This document shows positions 1 to 8,033 of a DNA stretch of 45,812 bases, piece after piece; within the stretch, counting starts at the first letter, position 1, and the number at the start of each line of letters is the position of its first letter. The stretch is from NCBI GenBank assembly GCA_015493475.1, contig WGDC01000092.1, positions 1 through 45,812 of the forward strand, written 5' to 3'. The notes beneath the pieces were generated by a model. That model searched no databases, was not told the origin of the DNA, and saw only the letters and a list, made by a program, of their open reading frames with translations. A program made the translations under genes and the position numbers. This DNA comes from Deltaproteobacteria bacterium. GTDB taxonomy: Bacteria > Desulfobacterota > Dissulfuribacteria > Dissulfuribacterales > QOAL01.

Positions 1-363
1 GACCAGGATTCTGGCATAATCAGGAAGATGGAGATAACCCAGGCCAGGGTGAGTGACCACGAGGTATTCGATGAGCTTCTTAGCGGTGATGAAAAGGCCG
101 TATATGCAGACAAGGCATACTATGACAAGCGAAGGGCCATGAAGAGGGCTCGTAGAGGGGCACCCCTTTCTGATGAAGACAGGAAAAGAAACAAGGAGAT
201 TTCCAAGATACGGGCCCAGGTAGAAAGGCCCTTTGCCATAATAAAGAGCAAATGGGGACATGCCCGGGCCAGGTACATAGGGCTTTTTAGAAACGGGGTT
301 CATCTTCACCTGATTTCCATGGCCTACAACCTGCGACGAGCCTGTTCATTGGCTAAAGTATAA
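1..363 (+). CDS. IS5-family transposase, C-terminal part (5' end outside window)
   Basis: The frame is open from base 1, so the gene begins left of the window; the internal ATG at 28 is unlikely to be its start. About 120 residues of the C-terminal half of a DDE transposase are visible. An ADKAYYD segment (residues ~36-42) holds one catalytic Asp. The stretch QVERPFAIIKSKWG contains the catalytic Glu, and HLISMAYNLRR is the usual IS5-type ending. It acts as a DNA transposase. Its position beside a hydrogenase remnant suggests that IS activity helped break the hydrogenase locus; that link is inference. I could not define a terminal inverted repeat on the right side. The family call is secure; whether the element is complete cannot be judged here. 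Confidence 0.85.
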   Translation, partial: DQDSGIIRKMEITQARVSDHEVFDELLSGDEKAVYADKAYYDKRRAMKRARRGAPLSDEDRKRNKEISKIRAQVERPFAIIKSKWGHARARYIGLFRNGVHLHLISMAYNLRRACSLAKV

Positions 364-952
364 AGGACTTTACAGGAGTAGTGCGCCTTTTGGCAGAAAT
401 AGACGGAAATAAGCTAAAATATGACACGAAAATCATGCACACAATGCCCTAATTTGTGATAAAATTTGGCTGTACTTGGTTCACGCTGTTTTTTTGTGAG
501 CTTAAGCTCAAAAATGCCGAATTGAAGACCCTTTTTAAGAGGTCTCTCATTATATGTTGAACTGGTTCTTTATCTTTTTCATAATGGCGCATCTTTATAT
601 AGCCGTATGGAACGACTTCAATGCCCCGGATGCCATAATTTCAGGGGCGTTTTACGGTACCAAGATGATGCCCGCCGACCTGGAATGTCCATTAGGGGAC
701 CTATATAAGATTCCTCTTGAGAAGTAGCTGATAGGACGGGTAACCAGGTGAGCGGGGACTTGTACCATGCCGTTTTCGTGGCGGCTCTACTAAGGTGAGG
801 CCCTTGGACCGCTGTGCAGGTTTTGTATGGCCATAAGGCCGGGAATGGGGAGGCTATTACTATGCGGAAAGGGGGAATACCGGCGAAGATTTCAGAAACG
901 GTGCATGTGAAGCCTTTTTGCCCACATTGAGACCAGGATTTCTTATGAAAAT
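364..952. other. 589-bp stretch with decayed hydrogenase DNA
   Basis: No intact gene lies between the transposase and sulP. Bases just after 363 continue as the IS tail. The block 554-727 is a recognisable cytochrome b tail, described separately. Bases 728-952 show no frame I can assign. The stretch probably holds the scar of deleted [NiFe]-hydrogenase structural genes (inference from the hyp genes downstream). Confidence 0.5.
554..727 (+). pseudogene. hyaC: Ni/Fe-hydrogenase cytochrome b subunit, C-terminal remnant
   Basis: This 57-codon frame encodes a hydrophobic segment (FFIFFIMAHLYIAVWND) followed by SGAFYGTKMM. The pattern matches the last membrane helix of HyaC/HupC/HydC cytochromes b, where a haem-ligand His lies in a VHxYxxxxxD context and an SxxxxG(Y/T) tail follows. 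In the family the full protein has about 220-260 residues and four helices; only the last is left. An in-frame stop lies 18 bases upstream of the ATG, so nothing larger is translated here. HyaC anchors the uptake hydrogenase to the membrane and passes electrons to quinone. The damaged hyp genes downstream support this reading. It could instead be another diheme b-type membrane tail, but the hydrogenase context favours HyaC. Confidence 0.55.
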
Positions 953-3244
953 ATGAGACGTTTTTTTCCGGCCCTTGCCTGGATTTCCGAATATAACTTG
1001 GAGACCCTCCGCCTTGATTTCATGGCTGGCCTCACTGTGGCCCTGGTTCTTATCCCCCAGTCCATGGCCTACGCACAGCTTGCCGGCCTTCCCTCCTATT
1101 ACGGCCTGTACGCATCCTTTTTGCCACCCATAGTAGCATCCCTCTTTGGCTCAAGCAGGCAGCTTGCGACAGGTCCGGTGGCCATAGTTTCCATGATGAC
1201 CGCAGCGGCTCTTGAGCCGATGGCCATCTCCGGGAGCCATGGCTATATAGAGTATGCGATACTGCTTGCGCTGCTTGTGGGTATCATACAGTGCGGTCTG
1301 GGTCTTTTGCGCCTTGGGGTCATTGTGAACCTGCTTTCCCACCCGGTGCTCGTAGGATTTACTAACGCAGCTGCGATTGTCATTGCTTCGAGCCAGCTTG
1401 GGAAGTTTCTTGGCGTCCCTGTGGAAAAGGCCCCTCACCAGTTTGAAACCGTTTATAGGGTCATTCAGGAGGCCATGGACTATGTTTACTGGCCAACCAT
1501 TGCCCTGGGGGCCGGTGCCTTAGCTGGGATGTTATTCCTGAAACGGAAAAATCCCAGGCTACCTTACGTGCTAATTGCGGTCATTATAACAACCTGTATT
1601 TCCTATGTTTGCGGTTATGGCAGGGATAAGGTCGTCTCTGCCGACCAGATCGAATGCAGCGAGCTGCCTGCCATAGTAAACGAGTTCAACAGGCAGCTTT
1701 CCATCATAGAGGCCGTAAACCGGACCCGGGTACTTTTAAAGCCGGAGATACAAAGGCTCAGGGGTACAAAGAGCGAGCCTTGCAGCAGGTGCCATCCGGG
1801 CAGGCTTCTTACGCCTTCCTCTCTGCTCGAAAGGCACAAGGTGGAGGAGTCAGCAGAGGTCCGCTCCATTTTATCTCGGACAGACACTCGGCAGATATTG
1901 GCCCTGCATCTGATGGCCGGGGTCATAGACGAATTCATAGTGGACGCCAAAAGAAAGCTGTTGAAACTGCAGGCACGTCTCATGGATTACGAGTTTGTAG
2001 AGGTGAGGCGAAAGGACGGTACGGTCAGGTATTATTCGCGCTACAGGGCGCCTTCTGGAGAGAAGACAGACTGGCACGTATGGAGGATAAGGGCCGGTAA
2101 TAGGCCCATATCCCTGAAGGCCCTTGTACTTTCGTGCGGAGGGAGCGTGCTCGGCAACGTGCCAAGGGGCCTTCCAACTTTTTCCGCCCCCCGTTGGGAC
2201 ATAGAGACAGCGAGGAAACTTCTTGTGCCCGCCTTTGTGATTTCACTTGTAGGCTTTATGGAGGCGATATCCATTGCCAAGGTCATGGCGGCAAAATCCG
2301 GGCAACGCCTTGACGCCAACAGGGAGCTTGTGGGCCAGGGGCTTGCCAACATTACCGGATCGTTCTTTCATGGCTATGCAGTTTCCGGCTCCTTTTCACG
2401 CTCTGCTGTGAACTTCCAGGCAAGGGCGAGAACCGGCATGTCAAACGTTTTTGCATCACTGTTTGTCGTTGTGGTAATGCTCTTTTTCACTCCGCTTCTC
2501 TATTACCTGCCCGAGAGCGTACTTGCTGCCGTGATAATGGTTGCGGTTCTCGGGTTGATAAACGTCAAGGGTGTCAGGCACATATTCAGGGTTTCTATCT
2601 CGGACGGCATAATCTGTATTGTTACATTCGTCACGACCCTTGCCTTCGCGCCCTATCTTGACAGGGGTGTCATGATTGGCGTGGTACTGAGCCTCGGTAT
2701 TTTCTTTTACCGGCTCATGAGGCCCTCCATAGCCGTATTGTCTCTCTGGAAGGACGGTTCTTTCAGAAACGCCAGGAGGTTAGGCCTTGCTACATGCAGA
2801 CACTTGGCCATCATAAGGTTCGACGGGCCTTTTTTCTTTGCAAATATAGGCTATCTTGAGGACGAGGTACTGAAAATGGTCAGGGAGATGCCGGAACTCA
2901 AGGCCATAATTTTCAAGTGCAACGGCATAAACATCATTGACGCCTCTGGCGAGGAGGCCCTGGAACTGCTCGTGGACAGGCTCAGGGCCGCTGGTTACCA
3001 GGTCTACTTCAGCGGTCTCAAGGAGCAGATACTCGAAGTTCTCGAAAGGTCCTCCCTGTACTCGAGGATAAGGCCTGAAAACATATTTCCATCCGTTTTT
3101 AGAGCGGTAGAAACGGTGTGGCCAAGGATCCACAAAAATGTCCCGGAAGAGAAGTGCCCGCTTCGTTTCGTGGTTCAAAAAAGGGTCGTTGATATGGAAA
3201 AACCGGGAAACAGGGGACCTGCTCAGTGGAACGGGCTCATGTGA
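953..3244 (+). CDS. SulP/SLC26 inorganic anion transporter with inserted domain and STAS domain
   Basis: This is a 763-residue membrane transporter of the SulP family, which moves sulfate, bicarbonate or other anions. Residues 1-220 carry the first helices with the family signature LIPQSMAYAQLAGLP (~33-47). Residues ~399-570 resume the transmembrane core with the GxxPxGLP element. A cytoplasmic STAS domain follows at ~600-715. Between the two halves of the core, residues ~223-398 are an insert absent from ordinary 550-600-residue SulP proteins. It contains CSRCH at 277-281, a haem-c type CXXCH motif. Counting helices puts this loop on the periplasmic side (inference). The gene is intact although it lies between hydrogenase remnants, and its TGA directly abuts the ATG of hypF. 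No strong ribosome binding site is visible. The substrate cannot be read from the sequence. Confidence 0.9.
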   Translation: MRRFFPALAWISEYNLETLRLDFMAGLTVALVLIPQSMAYAQLAGLPSYYGLYASFLPPIVASLFGSSRQLATGPVAIVSMMTAAALEPMAISGSHGYIEYAILLALLVGIIQCGLGLLRLGVIVNLLSHPVLVGFTNAAAIVIASSQLGKFLGVPVEKAPHQFETVYRVIQEAMDYVYWPTIALGAGALAGMLFLKRKNPRLPYVLIAVIITTCISYVCGYGRDKVVSADQIECSELPAIVNEFNRQLSIIEAVNRTRVLLKPEIQRLRGTKSEPCSRCHPGRLLTPSSLLERHKVEESAEVRSILSRTDTRQILALHLMAGVIDEFIVDAKRKLLKLQARLMDYEFVEVRRKDGTVRYYSRYRAPSGEKTDWHVWRIRAGNRPISLKALVLSCGGSVLGNVPRGLPTFSAPRWDIETARKLLVPAFVISLVGFMEAISIAKVMAAKSGQRLDANRELVGQGLANITGSFFHGYAVSGSFSRSAVNFQARARTGMSNVFASLFVVVVMLFFTPLLYYLPESVLAAVIMVAVLGLINVKGVRHIFRVSISDGIICIVTFVTTLAFAPYLDRGVMIGVVLSLGIFFYRLMRPSIAVLSLWKDGSFRNARRLGLATCRHLAIIRFDGPFFFANIGYLEDEVLKMVREMPELKAIIFKCNGINIIDASGEEALELLVDRLRAAGYQVYFSGLKEQILEVLERSSLYSRIRPENIFPSVFRAVETVWPRIHKNVPEEKCPLRFVVQKRVVDMEKPGNRGPAQWNGLM

Positions 3245-5542
3245 ATGTCCAGGACAAGGTGCGTTGCAATAATCGTTAGGGGAATCGTCCAGGGTGCTGG
3301 TTTCTGTCCCTTCGTTTATCGTACTGCAATGGATATGGGCGTGCTGGGGGACGTCTCCAACACCGAGGAAGGCGTCATGGTAAGGTTGAAATCGGGAAGA
3401 GAGACAATAGAAAGATTTTGCAGGCGAATGATGACCAGGCACCCCCCGCTTGCAATCATAGCGTCACTCGAGGAAATACCGCTTGCCCATTTCGACCCAG
3501 AGGATTTTCGAATCTTGAAAAGCCGCAGGGGCAGAAAGATGTTGACTCAGGTTCCTCCCGATTTAGCAACCTGCCAGGATTGTCTAAGGGAAATATTTGA
3601 TCCCTCAGACAGACATTTTGGATACGCCTTTACGAACTGCACGAACTGCGGACCAAGATATACCATAATTGAGGCCCTACCCTACCCTATGACAGGACCT
3701 TTACCTCCATGAAGTCCTTTGTCATGTGCAAAAGGTGCAAGGTGGAGTACGAAAATCCCATGGACAGGCGATTTCACGCGCAGCCAACCGCATGTCCTGA
3801 CTGCGGCCCGAAGCCCCTTTTTCATGAGTTTGTCAGGGGAAAAGAATCACGAAAGGCCCATAGAACGCGCCACGGAAATCATAAAAGGTGCAGGCATTGT
3901 TGCGGTTAAAGGGCTTGGAGGCTTTCATATTGCATGCAGCGCATTTTCAGACGGGGCCGTCTCCATGTTGAGGTCCCGGGAAAATCGTCCCTTTAAGCCG
4001 TTTGCTGTAATGGTAAGAGACATTGAAACCGCGCGGAGGCTGTCGTTGGTAGACTGCCGTGCCGAAAAGCTTCTCACGTCCTTCCGGGCACCTATCGTCC
4101 TTGTGCCGAGGAGGAATGGGTGCGCTATTTCTTCTCTTGTCGCCATTGGCATTCGGGACGTTGGGATAATGCTTCCTTATACCCCGCTTCACCACTTGTT
4201 TTTCAGAAGTAGAAGCTGCCCGCAAGCCCTTGTAATGACAAGCGGAGCCCCTTTGTACGTCCAATGGAGACGCCTTTGCCTGTCTTTCAGGCTTCGTGGA
4301 TGGCTTTTTAATGCACAATAGGGATATCTTGGCCGGTGTTGATGACTCCGTAATAAGGACCTTTTCCGGTGGCCAATATTTCATCAGGAGGTCACGCGGG
4401 TATGCCCCGGCCCCTCTATGCTTTCACGGGAAGGTTTCAGGAATTCTCGGTGCAGGTGCAGACCTTAAAAACACCTTTTGCCTTGTAAAAGGCGGGCGGG
4501 TCTATATGAGTCAACATATTGGCAACCTCGTGACCAAGGCCACCCTTGACTTTTACAGGAAAAACATCGCTCATCTCGCCAACCTACTGGAAGTTGACCA
4601 AAGGGCGGTCGCTTGCGATCTTCATCCAGACTATCTAAGCACAAGGTACGCCACAGAAACAGGTCCTTCCCTTTTCAGGGTCCAGCACCACTTTGCCCAT
4701 GCCGCCTCTGTTATGGCCGAACACGGTCAGGAAGGACCAGTGACGGCCATATGCCTTGACGGCACCGGCCTTGGTACGGATGGCACCATTTGGGGAGGCG
4801 AGGTCCTTGTCTGTAAACAGGGCAGTTTTGAAAGAAGGGCGAGGCTTCGGCCTTTCAGGCTGCCAGGGGGGATGCCTGCGCAAAGAGCCCGTGGCGCACT
4901 GCCGTCTCGACGCTTTTGCAAGTCTTTGGGAGTGAAGCGCCCGTGCCGGAACACATAAGGTGTCACGCAGGAAGCGGGGGCCTCGAATTTTTAAGGCGGA
5001 TGGTCTCTGCGGGTATAAACAGCCCTCTCACCTCAAGTCTTGGAAGGCTTTTTGATGCGGCTGCTGCCCTTTGTGGCATTTGCATGGAGAATAGCTGCGA
5101 GGCCCAGGCGGCCATGGGACTTGAGGCCCTTTGTGAAGAGATCCTTCAAGGAGCCTCTTTAAATGAAAAGGAGGCCTTTGAATATTTTTTTAAAGATGGC
5201 AGCCTTGTAAGACGAAAGGGGGAGATGTTCGAGCTTGACTGGGTGCCGTTTTGGCAAAAAAACGCCGATATAGCTGCAAAAAGGCCCGCTGAGTTTTCGC
5301 TTTTTTTCACAGCCTTGTTGTGGCCGGGTTTTCTATGATCGCCAGCCTAATCTGCCGCAGGTATATCAAAGGTGGTCCTGAGTGGCGGCTGCTTGCAAAA
5401 CAGGGTGCTTCTCCAGGGATTTTTGAACTATTTCGGCGCAGAGAATATCAGGTGCTATATTAACAGAGAGGTCCCTCTAAACGATGCAGGAGTAAGTCTC
5501 TGGCAGGTCTACGCTGCTGCCGGTATGATGCGAAACGGATGA
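3245..5542 (+). pseudogene. hypF: hypF, carbamoyltransferase of hydrogenase maturation, multiply frameshifted
   Basis: HypF makes the CN ligands of the [NiFe] centre from carbamoyl phosphate. Every domain can be traced in order: acylphosphatase domain (VRGIVQGAGFCPFVYR), zinc fingers (CxxC pairs at ~3570-3820), YrdC-like domain ([15 protein letters not shown]), and the Kae1-like domain with HHFAHAASVMAEH and a C-terminal LSGGC near 5380. The total span equals a normal ~765-residue HypF, but the frame changes at least six times: near 3675-3690, 3820, 4250, 4870, 5290 and 5370. The first change is a third copy of CCCTA. The segment near 4250 also seems to have lost bases after VMTSG. No product beyond the first ~150 residues can be read continuously, so the gene is dead unless the sequence is wrong in many places. 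It starts directly after sulP. Confidence 0.93.
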
Positions 5543-5567
5543 AACAGGTTTTTCCTAAGACCTTTTT

Positions 5568-5573
5568 AAGGAG
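5568..5573 (+). promoter_or_regulatory. Ribosome binding site facing the lost hypC start
   Basis: AAGGAG sits nine bases before an ATC codon at 5583, which is followed by codons for CLAVP. This is the ideal distance for the original hypC start and identifies ATC as the mutated ATG. The next ATG, at 5601, lies 27 bases from this site, too far for efficient use. Confidence 0.6.
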
Positions 5574-5582
5574 AACGGGGTT

Positions 5583-5828
5583 ATCTGTCTTGCCGTTCCC
5601 ATGGAAGTGATTGAAATAAAGGGCAGCCAGGGAAATTTTCTTGACCCGCCAGTGGCTCTGGTTGAGGCTCGGAGTACCAGGGTGCGGGTGCGCCTAGATA
5701 TAGTGGACCGCATGCCCAAACCGGGAGATTTCGTGATAGTACACCCAGGCTTTGCAATACATACACTTACAAGGGACGAGGCCCGAAAGAGCCTAGAGCT
5801 CTTTGAAGACATGGCAAGAGACGTATAG
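5583..5828 (+). pseudogene. hypC: hypC, hydrogenase assembly chaperone with ATG-to-ATC start change
   Basis: HypC/HupF chaperones carry the Fe(CN)2CO unit together with HypD. The family begins Met-Cys-Leu-(A/G)-(V/I)-Pro, and Cys2 is essential after Met removal. Here the codons for CLAVPMEVIEI are present, but the codon before the Cys is ATC at 5583 instead of ATG. The first ATG in frame, 5601, would give a 75-residue protein without the Cys. The rest is undamaged, including DIVDRMPKPGDFVIVHPGFAI. The gene ends two bases before hypD. It is either a start-codon pseudogene or is translated weakly from ATC; infC in this window does seem to use ATC. I favour loss, because all neighbours are broken. 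Confidence 0.85.
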
Positions 5829-5830
5829 CA

Positions 5831-6925
5831 ATGGAACAAAATCCCAAACAGGCCGCGCTCGAGCAGGCAGTCCAGGAACTTAATATGATTATAAGGGATG
5901 CCGTCTCAAGGCCCATGGGGTTCATGGAGGTATGCGGTACCCATACCATGTCCATATTCAGGCACGGCATCCGTTCTCTTCTCCCGGCATCATTGGAGCT
6001 TGTCTCAGGCCCATGCTGCCCGGTATGCATCACTATCCAGGTCGACATAGACGCGATGATCGGTCTATCCTCAAGGCCGGATGTTATCGTTGTCACCTTT
6101 GGAGACCTATTGGGTGTTCCAGGTTCCCGCACGAGCCTTGCCGAGGCGCACGCCAACGGGGCCATGGTGGAAATCGTCTATTCACCGGCAAGTGGGCTGA
6201 AAATTGCTTTGCAAGATCCTGACAAACAGGTGGTCTTTCTCGGAGCTGGTTTTGAGACAACGGCCTCTGTCGTTGCGGCAACCATTCTTGAGGCGTATGC
6301 TAAGGAGATTAACAATTTTTCCGTCTTTTCACGCCACAAGGTGATGTATCTTGCCCTTAATGCCCTTTGGGGGGATCAGGAGCTTTGTATCAACGGCCTG
6401 CTGTGTCCAGGACATGTAAGCACCATAATTGGTGCCATGGCCTATGCGCCTCTTTGCATGGCCCACGGGATTCCTTGTGTAATCGCGGGCTTTGAGCCCA
6501 TGGATATTCTGATGGGCATACACCGCCTTGTACTCCAGAATCTCAGGGAAGTGGCAATGGTGGAAAACGTATATGAAAGGGCGGTCACCTGGGAAGGGAA
6601 CCGGAATGCCAACGGCCTTATGGAGACCGTTTTTGAAAGCAGGGGGTAAGGTGGCGAGGCTCGGGTACATAGAAGATAGCGGTCTTGCCATAAGAAGCAC
6701 ATTTTCACATCTTGATGCGGAAAAACGTTTTGAGATAGAGTCTTGGGCCCGCAAGGGGGGAAAGGCTGCATTTGTGGTGACATAATACGGGCCAGGGCAC
6801 TTCCTGTTGACTGCCCGCTTTTTGCAGGGGCCTGTACGCCAACAAGTCCCGTTGGGCCGTGCATGGTGTCAAACGAAGGGACATGTGCTGCGTATTACAG
6901 GTATGGGGGTTATGAACGAGGATAA
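5831..6925 (+). pseudogene. hypD: hypD, hydrogenase maturation Fe-S protein, two frameshifts
   Basis: HypD holds a [4Fe-4S] cluster and builds Fe(CN)2CO with HypC. The first 272 residues are continuous and clearly HypD: FMEVCGTHTMSIFRHGI with the conserved CGTHT, GPCCPVC, GAGFETTA and CPGHVSTIIG. The frame then changes near 6640. GYIEDSGLAIRSTF continues in a second frame, and after a run of six G near 6757 a third frame gives the Cys-rich end (CICGDII, CPLFAGACTP, GPCMVSNEGTCAAYYRYG). The complete length would be normal, about 365 residues. Loss of the C-terminal cysteines should destroy the cluster site. The ATG follows the hypC stop by two bases. Confidence 0.93.
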
Positions 6926-7149
6926 GATACTGCAACGAGGGTAAATGCGTAATCGTCGTGGAAAAGGAGGCGGCCCAGGACTGCCTTGATGCCATAAGAG
7001 GGCACGAACTTGGCAAAATGGCGCAAGTCATAGGCGAGGTAAGGGAAAAGGGGCAGCATGACATGCCCCTTGTGCTTTTGAGGACCAGGATAGGTGGGCT
7101 TAGGATCGTGCCTGTTCTGGCAGGGGAGCCGCTTCCGAGGATATGCTGA
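6912..7149 (+). pseudogene. hypE: hypE remnant: first codons joined to C-terminus by a large deletion
   Basis: HypE dehydrates the thiocarboxamide made by HypF into the cyanide ligand. Its start MNEDKIL is visible at 6912, overlapping the hypD end. From 6934 another frame gives NEGKCVIVVEKEAAQDC, AQVIGEV and the invariant C-terminus LPRIC, whose last Cys receives the carbamoyl group. The family has about 330-350 residues; only about 7 plus 71 remain, so some 260 residues (roughly 780 bases) are missing and the two ends are out of frame. Similar short words, AACGAGGATAA and AACGAGGGTAA, lie on the two sides of the junction. The gene cannot be functional. Confidence 0.9.
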
Positions 7150-7646
7150 TGAAGGGCAAGGGGGAAAGGGTATCTGTAATAGGCATAGGGAACCTTCTCA
7201 TGGGGGACGATGGATTTGGAGTTCACGTTCTCAGGTTTCTCGAGAGCCGCTACTACTTTCCCGCAAACGTGCGTCTTGTTGATTGTGGAACGGCTGGCAT
7301 TTACATGGCCCCGGTGTTTGAGGAAACGGACATGGTCGTAATGATTGACTCTGCTTCAATTGACGGCCATGCCCCGGGCAGCATAGTCAGGCTTGACCAC
7401 AAGGCAGTCAGGGCCAGGTAGATGCAGTCCGCCATGAGCCCGCACGAGATAGGTGTGTTGGAGGTCCTTGAAATATGCAGGTTAAGGGACAGGTTGCCTT
7501 CTTCTATAGAATTTTTCCTTGCTATACCGGAAAACGTGGAACCGGGTTTGGAGCTTTCCCCAACCTTTGCGCCAAGGGTCCATGAAGTGGCACGCATGGT
7601 AGCTGATTGCCTCAGGGAAGCCGGTTATGAGGTGAAGGATGCATGA
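7143..7646 (+). pseudogene. hupD: Hydrogenase maturation protease (HyaD/HupD type) with internal amber codon
   Basis: These endopeptidases remove the C-terminal tail of the hydrogenase large subunit once nickel is inserted. Residues 11-24 (SVIGIGNLLMGDDG) hold the first acidic Ni ligand, VVMIDSAS the second, and MSPHEIG the conserved His. All are in one frame, but a TAG codon at 7419-7421 separates the first 92 residues from the last 75. The His and the C-terminal GLELSP region lie after the stop. An ATG directly follows the TAG, but the second piece alone lacks the metal site. The ATG at 7143 overlaps the hypE stop and the 3' end overlaps hypA, which shows original operon coupling. Readthrough or pyrrolysine decoding is possible in principle but is less likely in this setting. 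Confidence 0.88.
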
Positions 7647-8030
7647 ACTTTCCCTTGTCGAGGCGCTTTTTGCCGAGTTAAAGGAGGCAGCGGTGCTTCA
7701 TAATGGGAGGAGGATATCCCGGGTTTTGGTGAAGATAGGTCCCTTTTCTGGGGTGGTTGTAGACTCGTTTTCCTTTGCTTTTGACGTTCTGAAAAAGGAC
7801 GAGAAGCTTTTAAAACAGGCTCGGCTCGAGATTATCAGGCCTTCGGCCATGATGCGTTGCAGCCTTTGCGGAAGGGAGGTAGAGGTGTCTGCCACAGGCG
7901 CTGATTCACCAGGCTGCAGCTTCCTTCCGGGCCTTTGGTCCCGGGATATCAAGTGCCGCGCCTGCGGTAATGGTGCTCTTTATCCCTTACGTGGGATGAG
8001 ATAGTTTTAATGCATATAGAGATGGAGTAG
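7639..8030 (+). pseudogene. hypA: hypA, nickel-insertion metallochaperone with shifted C-terminus
   Basis: HypA binds nickel through the N-terminal MHE motif, seen here as MHELSLVEALFAEL, and zinc through two CXXC motifs. The first zinc motif (CSLC, ~residues 74-77) is present. The second region is degraded: where a CPxCGSRD sequence is expected the frame reads FLPGLWSRD, with a CRAC a little later. The open frame stops at 8004 after LRGMR. In a different frame, bases 7995-8030 encode GDEIVLMHIEME without the first Gly codon, which is the typical HypA ending. So the original gene ended at 8030, and a frameshift has cut off the tail. It overlaps the end of the protease gene by eight bases, and hypB follows after three. 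Confidence 0.82.
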
Positions 8031-8033
8031 GCT

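Noticed and set aside
2780-3442. 220-codon frame on the minus strand
   Set aside because: It lies opposite the STAS end of sulP and the start of hypF, shows no recognisable domain, and is a shadow of the coding strand.
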